From Theocolax elegans (taxonomy: Eukaryota; Arthropoda; Insecta; Hymenoptera; Cerocephalidae): 64,000 bases of DNA. Made by a program: the position numbers and the translations under genes. Positions 11,808-23,090 of this stretch are shown piece by piece (within the stretch, counting starts at the first letter, position 1; each line of letters begins with the position of its first letter). The stretch spans positions 50,652,029 to 50,716,028 of the forward strand of contig CM047431.1 in NCBI GenBank assembly GCA_026168455.1. The letters run 5' to 3'. The notes beneath the pieces were generated by a model that saw only the letters and a list, made by a program, of their open reading frames with translations, was not told the origin of the DNA and made no database searches.

Positions 11808-12877
11808 ATGTACATATACAAATACCGGGAACGCGCATTCATTAGACACGGTTAAATTTGACGTTTCACGGGGCGACGCGAAGCGAAATTGACTATGTGG
11901 AATCGAGCTTTTATTCCTGGAAAAACGAACGAAACTGATTCGACAATAACGAGAGAATATGTATATATACATATACCTATATCTAGAGAAAATTAGTTTT
12001 TTTTTTTTCAAGTCGACCTGTCTGTCATTTTCATTTACGCCCACGACGATAACAAATCGATTCGTTTTACTTTGGTTTAACTCTTCTCCTTTACTTGACG
12101 CTTCTCTTCTTTCCTTTTTAGGCAATTGATATATTTTTAAAAATTGCATTCTCACTTTGATAATTGAATTTTAAAGACCATCATTCGCGTAAACAAATAA
12201 AAGTAACTTTTTGAGTACACTTTTTGATATACATGATCATATATATATATATATATTATAGTTCTGTTTTCAAAAAAAACCATCGGCACTCATTCAAATC
12301 GGAAAGAATCGTATATTTTTTTCGTTCCTCCTTTGTCGTTCACTCGTATTTCCTTTCTTCTCGCGAATATCTCACCAAATGATAAAAGGCACGAAGCACT
12401 GCTCCAAGTTAACGAGTGCAGCATGTCAAATTGATAACGAAATCCGATACCCAACTGAATTATGAGGGTAAAACTGGATGCGAAAGATGACACATGATGG
12501 TTTTGTTTGTTATTCTATATCACACGCACACCCGCACACCCACACTTGGATTAAAATTACGTTGCGTGCGATAAATATAGAATAAGAAGAAAAACAAAAA
12601 GAACGATGCGAGAAAAACGTAAAGATAAAGTAACCTATCGAACGGAACTCATAAATTGCGATTATTTTATATCGAGGAGGATAAAGTATTCGTAAATTGT
12701 CTTGATTAGGTTATTGCTGTCAGATTATTTTTTACCAAGAATTTTAAATAGCATAACAATAGTGTTTTACGTATCGTTTCGGTGGGTGGATAGGTAATTG
12801 ATTGATTGTAGATTAGTTGTATTTTCTATTCTATTTGCTTCGATATTCATCTTATAGGTTGATTGATTTGTTTGCAG
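10249..12877. other. Region upstream of SOCS, no gene; GC-richer block 10.90-11.13 kb
   Basis: No convincing coding region. It contains a CT repeat (about 10354-10383), GT/TA microsatellites (10874-10897 and 11779-11808), A-rich tracts and a (TA)n at 12239-12256. Around 10900-11130 a GC-richer, non-repetitive block stands out and may be a regulatory element or an untranslated exon. CAG|GTGAAA at about 10437-10445 is a possible donor for a SOCS 5' UTR exon. The stretch ends at the acceptor TTTGTTTGCAG (12867-12877) that opens the first coding SOCS exon. Confidence 0.4.
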
Positions 12878-12899
12878 ATCGAATTGTAATAACCTGGTT

Positions 12900-12947
12900 A
12901 TGCTGTACAAAGTCCAACGATCGAGCCGAGGAGAGTCGCAATGCTGA
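12900..12947 (+). promoter_or_regulatory. Short upstream ORF overlapping the SOCS start codon
   Basis: In the 5' UTR part of the first coding SOCS exon an ATG at 12900 opens a 15-codon frame that ends with TGA at 12945-12947, overlapping the main ATG at 12941 in another frame. Overlapping upstream ORFs usually lower translation of the main frame, so this could restrain SOCS output. The frame is read directly; the effect is inferred. Confidence 0.5.
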
Positions 12948-15548
12948 CGGTAATGTGCCCGAACTGCAGGCATCGTTTCCCTGCTCCAGGATGCTGCAAC
13001 TCGAACGACAGTCCTACCGTGTCGACGACCACTACGACCGTCAATCTCGATCGTCATCCTACGAGCGCGTCCGGCGGTCTTCTACTCGTCGACACATCGA
13101 ATCTTACGAATAACCACCACGGACAACAGGTGCGCTACATTCATTTTTTAATTCAATCGAGTAATCCTATTATTAAATATAAATTTGGCTAATCTTTTAA
13201 ATTTTACCTACCAGGTGACGATAAGCACGCAATGCGGTATACAGTCCGGTGGTTGTCTCATTCAAAGTAGCAACGCCGAAATTTTAGTCCACGGTGGGAA
13301 TTCTCCCCTATTGGAGGTGAGATCCAACTTGTCGGGCGGTGGTTGCCTCGTGCAAAAAAATACGGCCGAGCCGGAGGAGCCATCGACCAACCAAGACCAA
13401 TGCAGGCCTCTACTTATTACCGAGGAGCAGCTTAGGAATAGCTTTGAGCAAGCCAAGCAGTTCCATCGTAGTCATTCGACTACCGCTAGGTACCTAATTT
13501 ACTTTTATTTTCTCGATAAGACACTTTATTAATCGGACTAACTGTTTTTATCTATCGTTATTTCCCACAATAACGATTCTCGAGTTGAGCATGAATTTGT
13601 TACAATTTATTGAAAATAGCATAGATATTCGAATCTATTGGTTTATCCGAACAGACAAATCTAATTTTATATTAGAAAATACACGTATAACTTTTTGAGC
13701 ACGATTATTGGGTACTGGAGTTTCCTAAGTACGATATTTTTACAAATTATTAAGGCAAAATCAAATTTGATGTTATCATTCTGTATTGTTACATTACACA
13801 AATTAGGAATTTATACTTAAATTTAAGGAAAACCATAAGAACATTGCCTTTGACTAAGATGTAATATATAATTCTGCAAATTTTCAAGATTATTGGTACA
13901 ATAGTTTAAGAGTTCAATTGTTTTAAACATTTTAGGTATCTGTACTGACTTTTTAAAATGTTTGAAACAATTGATCTTCTAAACTACTGCTTCTTCTCAA
14001 TTTTGTATATTTTGTACAATTATAATATAAACAGCATCAGAATTAATAATAATGTTTTCGAGTTTTTCCTTAAATTTTAATGTAAAACATAATTTGTAAA
14101 AATTGCACTTTTTAGTCTGTAAATGACACAGATAACACATCAAGTTTGAAAATAGAGATTTTGCTTCAGACGCCTGTCGAAAATTATTATAGGAAACTAA
14201 TAAATTCATTTATTGATGTACAATTTATCAACAAACGGTAGATTAAAAAATAAAAAAAGAAGAATTTCAATAATTAAAATTAAAATTGACGATTATTTCA
14301 GGCTGGAACCACCTCCTAGCGGATGTCAGGAGCTTCCGGGTAGTAGACTTGAGAGTGGAAGTAACGAACAACGATCGACGAACACACGAGATTGTCGATG
14401 TTGTTGTTATTGCCGATGCTGTCGCACTTATTGCAGAAGCGGTGGGAAATGTTGTTGCGACGGTGGTGCGGATCGTCATCTCGCTAGATGTCGCAGCAAA
14501 GAATGTAAATTGGAAAACGCGAACGTCTCTCTTGACAACGGCGATTTGGAAAGGGACACGCATTCGGGTAAGGGTCCTATTTTTCTAAAATAATACAATT
14601 CTTTAGGTTGATTATTTCTTTTTGCACCATCAAATTCACGTTGTCTGTTTTCATTACAGGCGATGTGCGGATTCAAGTTAACGCGACCGTTCGATTACCG
14701 TCGACCAGATCGAGTGGAAGTTGCACTTTGAACATCACTGCTTCGACCTCGAGTCAAGCTGCTACCACCGAACCAAGCTCCACTCGAACGAGTCGATCGC
14801 GTAATAATTTTAACGGCGGTGGTATTGTGAGCGTGGATAGCAATCCAACCAGCAGAGAAGAAACACCTGGTACTCCAGTGTCATGGTTGATGCCCTGTCC
14901 TTGGAGTTTCGATAGTGGTTATTTACCGGATAAAGATGTCGCGAGATTGACCGAAGTTAGAAGGTTGTTGCAATCTTGTGGCTGGTATCACGAGGGTTTG
15001 AGTTGGCAGCAGAGCGAAAATTTGTTAAAAGATGCACCAGTTGGAAGGTGGCTCATGAGGGATAGCTCGGATAGAAGGTAATATTTTCAACTTTTTAATT
15101 TGATATCACCCTGAAATTACAATTTAAATTTAAATACAATGTTTAATTCGTATTTTACGTTTTCAGGTACACGTTCGCTATATCCGTGCAAACCGCTCGA
15201 GGACCAACCTCCGTACGTGTATTTTATTTTATGGGGAAATTCCGACTGGATGCTGAACCAAGACTCGCTCTAGCTATGCCTCTCTTCGATTGTCCAATTC
15301 GTATGCTCGAATATTACTGCGAGTATTCGAAACGCATGGACGAACATCGACGTGAAGTTTGGGTCGATTACAGTGGTCAGGTTTATTCACAAATTTACCT
15401 GTCCGAACCATTACTCAAAGAGGTGCGATCGCTCTCGCATCTCGCTCGTATTGCTGTCAATCGCGACGCAGCAAGACTAGAAAAAACTAAGGAGAGTCTA
15501 CCACCTTTGATCAGAAATTATCTTGACGAATATCCATACACGCTTTGA
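12941..15548 (+). CDS. Suppressor of cytokine signalling, CIS/SOCS2-like (SH2 + SOCS box), 5 coding exons
   Basis: Five exons join in phase to 509 residues: 12941-13129, 13215-13489, 14302-14567, 14660-15077, 15167-15548. The ATG is the first in frame after a TAA at 12890-12892; an acceptor at 12877 shows a non-coding exon upstream. The SH2 domain starts near residue 351 (GWYHEG), has WLMRDS at 374-379 with the phosphotyrosine-binding Arg377, and then RGPTSVRV and FRLD, features typical of CIS/SOCS2. The SOCS box fills the C-terminus from about 469 (SLSHLARIAV, then LPPLIRNYLDEYPY). Such proteins bind phosphorylated receptors or JAK and recruit elongin B/C-Cul5 to damp JAK/STAT signalling. 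Odd points: the usual BC-box Cys is Ala476, the Cul5 motif is LPPL, and a long N-terminal extension (vertebrate CIS is about 258 residues) carries 13 cysteines at 186-223. Subfamily is fairly, not fully, certain. AATAAA candidates lie at 16520 and 17216. Confidence 0.93.
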
Positions 15549-18500
15549 GTTTTTCCTTGTTTTGCTGTGGATTTGTTGAAGCTCTGTACTTTCATTTTTT
15601 TAAACATATATTTAAAATATGGCTTAGCATTTTTTTCTTGTTAAAACTGAAAAATCTTTATTTATCATTAACCAAGTAAATTTATACTTTTTAATTATTA
15701 AAATACATATTTCAGTTTTAATTAAATTTCAAAATCAAAAAATAACACTTCAATAATCCACAGTAAAACTACCCAAGTTTTCGTTAGCGAAATCATATAT
15801 TTTTCTTTAAAAGGTCGTTTCTTTATGTTCTATAATTTACGGGCGAAAATGAAGAGAGTTGAATTTGAAAATTAAAATCGTATATTTTGACATCGTTTGC
15901 AAATTTGACAAATGAAAGGTTTATTTGTAAAGTTATATAAACTTTAGCAAATGAATAGATCTTAATTTTTTAAGGGTTACATACAAAATTCATAGAAATG
16001 TAAGACACTGTCTGCACGTCATCATTTTAAATTACTTGATATTAAGTTTGTAAATGTAATCCCGTTATTTAATTTGGCAGTGTATTAATGTATTTTCTTG
16101 TTGACCTGTCCGGTGTAAATTTAATGTTTTTGTACACACTGATCCACCGTCGCTTCACAAGGAAATTTTTCACTTCTTTCAAGATGGTTTCTTGAACTAA
16201 TCCAGTCTCGTAATTTACTCTATTTACTTTTATTATCCTAGGCATTCCCTGCATAATTTAAGTTTCAAAATATACTCTGATAAACATACATTTCTGAAAA
16301 TAACAACGCAATCACAGCGTATTAGATATTTTTCCTAAATAGTTATTCATGTCATTGACGTAATTGAGTAAAAGATTAAGTTCAAGATCCTATACATTGA
16401 ATTTCTCATTTGAATAGTATGTCATTAACGACCTACGAACTGGTTTCATATTGGAAATTTTAAAAACTTCTTTATTTTTGTCTTCGTTTATTTTCATTGT
16501 TTTGAATCACGCTTTTCAAAATAAAATTTATAACTTTATAAATTCGATTTGTACATTTAAAAAATGTCAGGAATTCTCAAACTTCAACTCTAAATCTCTT
16601 CTCTATTAGGAGATTAATCGCCTGAGGATCTTTTTTTGATAATATTTCTGATAAATTCTGATAATTTCTGATCTTATTGTTAAAACTTGGTGAAAATAAT
16701 CATATGTTCTAGTCCCTTAAATTAGTGAATGAAATCTAATTTGCACAAAAACTCGATTTTTATCATTGTATACATGAAATTTGATACTGTTAGTAATACT
16801 TAATTATTTATTTTAAAATTATGTAAGGAATGAAATTATAATTTTGAAATAATATATTCAATTTTCATCAAATTCAGACAAAATAAGTAACTTTTAGTTA
16901 CTTGCAACTATATATTAATTTAGGGTATTATTAAACGTATTCAAATTAATTAATCAAGAAAAATCATACGAAATTTTCATTGATATACGATTTTATCACA
17001 TGACCACCAAGATTATATGATTTTTTTAACAAGACAATTTATTCGTTTCGAGGAGGAACACATGAATCGAAATATTATCCTTCAGTATTTATTTATCCGA
17101 TTTTATTAGTAAAAATTAAGTAGGTATATATAAAATTTATTTTTTAATTTAAAATTCCATTCGATAGTCATTTTCTTCTAAATGAATAATACTGAGCGTA
17201 AATCCATTTGTGTACAATAAAGCATTCACTGCTTCTCTTGGAAAAAAAATGTAAAAATATTAAAATCCTATGGATTTTTCAGATTCTAAAATAGATGTCA
17301 ATGTGAAAAAGATTACGTTTTCTTTTTTTTCATAAGGGATAATGTGCGAGTTCGTACGCAAATTACTTGATTGTGTAATTATTATTTGTACATAATATAT
17401 AGAAATGTTTTTCAACATTATTAAATTATGGCGTATAATTATTAGTTCTTTTTTGTTTCTAAAATTGTATATAATTTGAAATATTGTAGGAAAAAATTCA
17501 AATATTCTTTTCCGAGTAATATTTATTTTTATTACGATACCTGCGCTAAAATGAATGTTCGGTAACATTAATATATGTATATGTATATACGTATTGTTAT
17601 ACTCACAAAAGTGTAGAAGCATCTTAAATCACTTTGAAAAGGAATACATGTATATTTCCCTTAATTTAAGTAAAACTCTAATATTTTTTATTATTGTATA
17701 TAATTGTATAAAAAAATGTAATCTTAGTTTTATTCGTAATCAATTGTAAATTATGCGTATGATTTCTTTTTTTTTAATTACGAGATTTCAAACTCGTTAG
17801 ATGTATAATAAATATCTTTTTTGAAGTAATATAAGATGCTTGAAATCGATACATCAATTATGTGTAAAGTCAAAACTCGCCTTTAAGTTTTATTCTTTTA
17901 AGCATAATACTGTGCATCATTTTTGTTGTGTTACTGATTATTTCCAACGAATATCGATTACTGCATTTCGACAAAACGACAATCACGTAAGACGCAAGAA
18001 AATCGAATATTATATCGATTGATATTATATTACGTTTACTCCTTATGTAAAAATTATTTAACGAAAAAAAAATAAGTAAAACAAGGCAGTAACTTGTATG
18101 TATCATATATATGATACATACAAGTTTCTATCTTGTTTTATATATATAACACATACGCGAGCGTCGTATTGACTCATAGATTATATAGAAAACAAAAATA
18201 TTTTGTCTCTATATTAGAGGCAAAATTACTTAAAGTTTAATTGTATATGTATAAATTGTAGCTTCGAGGAGCGAAACATTTTTTCGACCCATACGAATGT
18301 AATTCAAGAATCTTCTTTTTTTCCTTCTATAACTACATTTTGCGTTTCTTCTTTTCCTTTTTCCACGAGAGAATTTGTAAAATAGTTAGATGATAAGCGA
18401 TGCGTGCGATCGTGAAGTAAACAAAAATATATATTTTTTGCTGGCTTTATTGGTAAGCCGGACTAAAACGATGAGAGACTGATCAGGCCGAATACTGCCA

Positions 18501-18952
18501 GTTTTGATCGATCGGATCGATGGGGTTTTCGCAATTTTGCGGAAGGAAGTCGGTTAATTTCGATAACATTTTACTTTATTATTACAACAATGAAATGTGT
18601 ATAAGTGAGGTAAATTATTAAAGAACTATTTATTATATATCAATTATTTGTCTCTATATTGTTATTTACTACCTACCTTTTCCGGCGTATGCGTGTGTAT
18701 AAGTTATTTTGTTTAATCTTGTTTGTATATACATTTATTATTTGAAGTTTTTGAAAATTCAATTTTCTTTAAGTATAAACATTTCATAATAAAAATTTTA
18801 AGGACATCAATAATAATGCATAAATGAGAATCATGTGTAAAAGTTATATTTTGTTCTATATTACAATTTAAAATAATAATACTTGTAAGAAATAGTATTT
18901 ATAAAAATTCATTTTTTACATTAATTTCAAACACAAATTCATGTTTACAACC
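15549..18952. other. Intergenic region between convergent SOCS (+) and LRRC45 (-), with 3' UTRs
   Basis: AT-rich, with no credible gene. It should contain the SOCS 3' UTR: AATAAA occurs at 16520-16525 and 17216-17221. It should also contain the end of the LRRC45 transcript: the minus-strand AATAAA at 18734-18739 lies about 215 bp past that stop codon. A perfect palindrome at 18091-18126 is listed separately. A somewhat GC-richer patch at about 18440-18560 has no assignment. Confidence 0.5.
18091..18126. repeat. Perfect 36-bp palindrome, extended stem 18078-18139
   Basis: AACTTGTATGTATCATAT is followed directly by its exact reverse complement (18 + 18 bp, no loop). The flanks AAAACAAGGCAGT and TCTATCTTGTTTT continue the pairing imperfectly, for a total of about 62 bp. 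It lies in the 3' region between two convergent genes. As RNA it would fold on either strand; as DNA it could form a cruciform. Origin and role are unknown. Confidence 0.85.
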
Positions 18953-21450
18953 TCAAGAAACTGCTGAATTTGGTCCAAAAGTTCCTAAATATTTACTTAC
19001 TGCAGTTTGAAAATAATGTGCTCGCTGAACCTGCTCAGATCTAGGAAATAATACAAATATTAACAAATGAAACATACAAAAATATATAAATTAATTATGA
19101 AATACTTACTTCACTTCTTCAATTTCCCTAATTTTTTGTGAAATTGTATTTTTCAGTTTTTCAATTTCAGAATCTTTATTTCGAAGTGCTTCTGCATTGC
19201 TAGTTTGTGTTTCACTCATTTGTGCATACAAACTATTAATTTGTGACAACATTTTTTGCAATTGATCGTTCTGTTCTTTTATTCTATTTCTTTCATCTTT
19301 AATTTCCGATTTAAGATTAGACGATTTTTCTTTTTCAAGCTGAAGTTCCAACTTTAAAGCCTCGTACCTCTTTTGTGGCTCTATTGATTCTTCTTGTAAT
19401 TTTATTATTTGTTTTTGAAATGAAGCTATAGTTTTTCTCGATTCTTGCAGCTTTTCTTCTAGTTTCTCTTTACTCTCTTTGGATAATTGTAAGGCTTCTT
19501 CAATTTTTATTGCTCTCGACACAAATCTTTCTGCTTCATCTGCTTTAATTTTTAATTTTGTTTGAGCTTCAATTGATTCACGTAAATCATTTTTTAATTT
19601 TTGTAATTGGTCTTGACACTTTTCTAAAGCTTCTGTTGTTTCTTTTAACGTTTCTTTCAAAGTATTTAATTCTATTTTGTAACGATTCTCCTTTTCTTGC
19701 ATTTCTCGTTTGACTCTATGTACTTCAATTTTTGATTCTGAGATTGTATCTTCATAGTTTTGTATGGTTGATGAAAATTTTTCTTTATACGATTGAGTTT
19801 CTAAAGAGGCTTTCCTCAATTCTTTTTCATACATACGAATCTTAGCCTCAGCTTCTTGTTTAAGTTTTAAATTATTTTGATGTGACTCTTCTAATTCTTT
19901 ATAAGATTCTTTCCAATTATTTTCAGTTTTTATCAGTACTTTCTTTATATTTTCAATATCTTTCGTTTTATCTTCGATTATCCTTTCATTTTCTTCTTTG
20001 AGCCTTTGAATTTCAGTCTTAAGTTCATCATTTGTGGTCTTGATAATTTTAATTTCATTATCTTTACTATCTATTTCACATCTTAGCAGATCAATTGTAC
20101 AAGATTTTTCTTTTAAAATTTCATTTAAACCTGATATTTTTTCATCAAATTCTGTACTATTTAAACCATTTTCATTGTTTGATATTACAGCAACTGGTTT
20201 TCTATGATCAAAAGCAATTTCATTTCCTGAATCTCCTAAAGGACTACCTCTTAATTCTTCTAAAGGAACTCTTGATCTCTCTCTTTTCTTTTTCTTTTTT
20301 TGCATTCTAGGTTTCACTTGAATTTGTTCATCCTCTTCACTGGAATCAAACTTTGGGACATTTTCTTTTACAAGAAGTGGTGCTACACACAATATTCGTC
20401 TTTTTTGATTATCCATTATTTGGTCTTTAATAGCCGAATGTATTTCACTTGGTATACAGTTACCTTTTAGATTTAATGTAACCAAATTTCTATTTTGCTG
20501 AATACCTTGTAAAAGTTTTTGACCACCGCTTAAACCTGTATTAAATATACATTTAATAATTAACTTTATCATTTAAGTTTATTAAATATAAAAACAAACA
20601 ACTATGTGTGTATACCTAATGAGTTCCAAGACAAATCTACATTTTTCAAACTCCTGTTAGTCTTCAAAGCTGCTGCAAGTGAATCTGCACAGAGTGTTGA
20701 TATCTGATTATACCTCAAATCCAACTCTTCTATGTGATGATTTTTCGCTATTCCATTACAGAATTTAGCGAATGCATCTGTTTGTGAGCCCAAATTATTC
20801 CACTCAATGTGCATAATTTTTATAGTATTATTCTTTAATAAAATTTCACCCATTTGTTCAACCAAAGGTCCACTTATATTATTACCTTTGAGATAGATGG
20901 ATGAAATGCTTGAACCTTCGCATAGGGCTTTAAAAATGAAACTCAACCCTTTGGAAAGTAACATACAATCGCTAAGATCTAATAATTTTATTGTTGAACT
21001 TGAAGACAATACTTGTGCAATTACTTGACATAAACTAGCTATTACTGACATGTGTCCAAGTCTTAATTCACCAGTTATACTGAAAATAATTCTTCAATAT
21101 AATTTGAAGTCTTTTAAACATTTAAATTAAAATTAATTATTTTTATCTGTAAATAATGTGTAATTTATCATAGTGTAAGCAACTAAAAATCTTTTACACT
21201 TGTATAATAAATAATTAAATTAAATATAAGCAAATAAAATTTGTTAAGCATTTGTAATAAATTATTAATTTATTTTTTCAAACAAGCTAGAATTTCGAAA
21301 CGTAAATAAATATAAAATAATTTTCAGAGAAGTAAATAATAAAAATTAAATAAATTACCAACTAGTTTTGATAGCCTCGATGACCTCCGATTCCGCAATA
21401 ATTCCATCATTTTGGCACAATTGTAAAAACAACTCGGCGTCGTCCAACAT
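18953..21450 (-). CDS. LRRC45: LRRC45 orthologue, leucine-rich repeat and coiled-coil centrosome linker protein, 4 exons
   Basis: Minus-strand exons 21450-21359, 21079-20616, 20535-19110 and 19040-18953 join in phase (GT/AG at each intron) to 689 residues; human LRRC45 has 670. N-terminal LRR repeats occupy about residues 30-215, with LLDLSDCML, YLKGNNISG, IEWNNLGS, LDLRYNQIS, VDLSWNSLG and LNLKGNCIP, matching the vertebrate order closely. A linker (about 235-315) carries an acidic patch and a lysine run (KKKKKRERSR, 265-274). A long coiled coil follows (about 316-661), then a conserved tail (QRAHYFQTAV) like the vertebrate C-terminus. LRRC45 is a centrosome linker component that keeps centrioles together and takes part in early ciliogenesis. 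The ATG at 21450 is chosen because the next 25 residues align with the family N-terminus and no in-frame ATG precedes it before a stop. Identification is strong; the role in this organism is inherited from the family. Confidence 0.95.
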
Positions 21451-21697
21451 TTTACGTGCGCAACGAAAACCACAACAAACCTCGCGCGTCGTCGCGGTTG
21501 AAAAAATTTGACGCTCAGCGTCATCTCACGAATATTTAAAAAATTGTATTATCTACCGTAGGTAAAAGTAAATCAAACTAAGTTATTTTGTTTTTATTTT
21601 GTATTATTTCAAATTTTATTTAAAATTTAAGAGCTTTTTCGTTTTAAAGATAACTTTAATATGTACATAAATTACAAAAATAATTAAACATGGATTA

Positions 21698-22885
21698 TTA
21701 ATATTTGTGTGGTTTGAATGGATTGTTTATGTCGAATAAAAGTGGATCATTAACGTACATGATGTTTTTAGTGTAGAAACCCATTAGACCTGAAAAATTA
21801 TACACTATATGGTTTATGCAATTGAAGATATTAGTTGCATATAAATTTAATTGAATTTTAATACAAATACAGTGTTCGTTGTGCACTGGTAATACATTTC
21901 TATTAATGCAAAAAATACATTCTTAAAGTTATGTCAAATATTCAATATAAATGTACTTGTTATTTTGTTATAAATAAAGAAAATGTGTATATTTGCTTTT
22001 AACACTTTAAAACTAAATCATGCTAGATTTGTATAATAATAATTTAATTTGATAGTAATTTTTGAGTTACCATTAATATTGATTTTTTAACTTAGAAATA
22101 TCAATCAAGTATTCATTAATACATGTAAATAAACTTTAACACAAATCTTAATTTTTGGATTGAACAATTGTATGTAATTTGATTCACTCAACGATACTAT
22201 ATCAGTCATTAAAAGGTTGACTGTTTCATAATTAAATAAAAAAGCTTCATAAAAAATAATAATAAAAACATTGTAATATTAATGCTTTGAAACCTAAAGT
22301 ATATTAATTCTTAAGCAAAGTTATAGCTTAAAATTTATAACAATATAAAATAAATAAAAAAAACGTACCAGCATTTTGAGCTTTGGTAATCTCAACTTCA
22401 ACTTTTTTCTGTTTCATTTTACATAATCCTGTAATATGATGTTGATAAACTCTACCAGTGAATCGACTTTGAAACTGGGACAACAATCTAACATTTTTAT
22501 AATCGGGTTCAATGTTGTACTTGCATAAAATGCAAAGTTTTCGCTCCTTCTGGTATGGATTATTTATTTCAATTGGCTGAAAGATAAAATAACAATTAGA
22601 ATTACCTATGTAGATTACTTTGTCAAATAAATATATATATTGTATTAAATATTCAGTTACGTACTTCATCGCCATTACACGCTTCAGTGTGCTGTTTCCT
22701 ACGTTGTAATGAAGATACACTAGCTGTAATAATAACATTCGTATTTTATACAATCCAGGTATACATGCAACATATAACATAATATGTATAATAAGAAAAA
22801 ACTAACCTCGATTTGCGTTATTTAAACTTCTTAATAAACTGACAGTTTTATCTCTCACCATACGAGAATAAGATATAAGTATCAT
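21698..22885 (-). CDS. mRpS18C: Mitochondrial small ribosomal subunit protein bS18m (S18C), 4 exons
   Basis: Minus-strand exons 22885-22807, 22723-22665, 22576-22369 and 21789-21698 join in phase to 145 residues (human MRPS18C is 142). The N-terminus is basic and Ser/Arg-rich without acidic residues near the start, as expected of a mitochondrial import signal. The bS18 core runs from about residue 46 (INNPYQKERKLCILC) through DYKNVRLLSQFQSRFTGRVY and HITGLCKMKQ to the AQNAGLMGFY segment. The protein belongs to the mitoribosomal small subunit near the decoding platform. A second in-frame Met at residue 9 is an alternative start. Only 247 bp separate its stop from the LRRC45 start, and a minus-strand AATAAA near 21593-21598 lies in that gap, so its 3' UTR probably abuts or overlaps the LRRC45 promoter. 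Confidence 0.95.
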
Positions 22886-22940
22886 TTTTTAAATGCTGAT
22901 TATTTTACGTTTCTTACGGTAATCGGCCCGCTTTATTACA

Positions 22941-23090
22941 ATGGTTTATCAACTAGAAAAGTATTTGCATATCGGATGTAAAGTTCATCACGTTTGCTTC
23001 GTCTACGATAAAAACACATTATTTATCGATGAAGTAGGATTCCTACTTTATGGTGTGTCGATAATGCAAATATCTGAATTATCGGCGTAG
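22941..23090 (+). CDS. Small ORF (49 aa) divergent from mRpS18C, doubtful
   Basis: An ATG at 22941 opens 49 codons ending in TAG at 23088-23090, only 55 bp from the mRpS18C start on the other strand. The peptide (begins MVYQLEKYLHIGCKVHH) resembles no family I recognise. It overlaps a region rich in short inverted repeats, including AAGTAGGA-T-TCCTACTT at about 23032-23048, so it may just be promoter DNA of mRpS18C. A 49-codon frame in AT-rich DNA is weak evidence. Confidence 0.12.
   Translation: MVYQLEKYLHIGCKVHHVCFVYDKNTLFIDEVGFLLYGVSIMQISELSA

Noticed and set aside
18487..18520. GAATACTGCCAG resembling the miR-8/miR-200 core
   Set aside because: Match is partial and no hairpin precursor arm is visible nearby.
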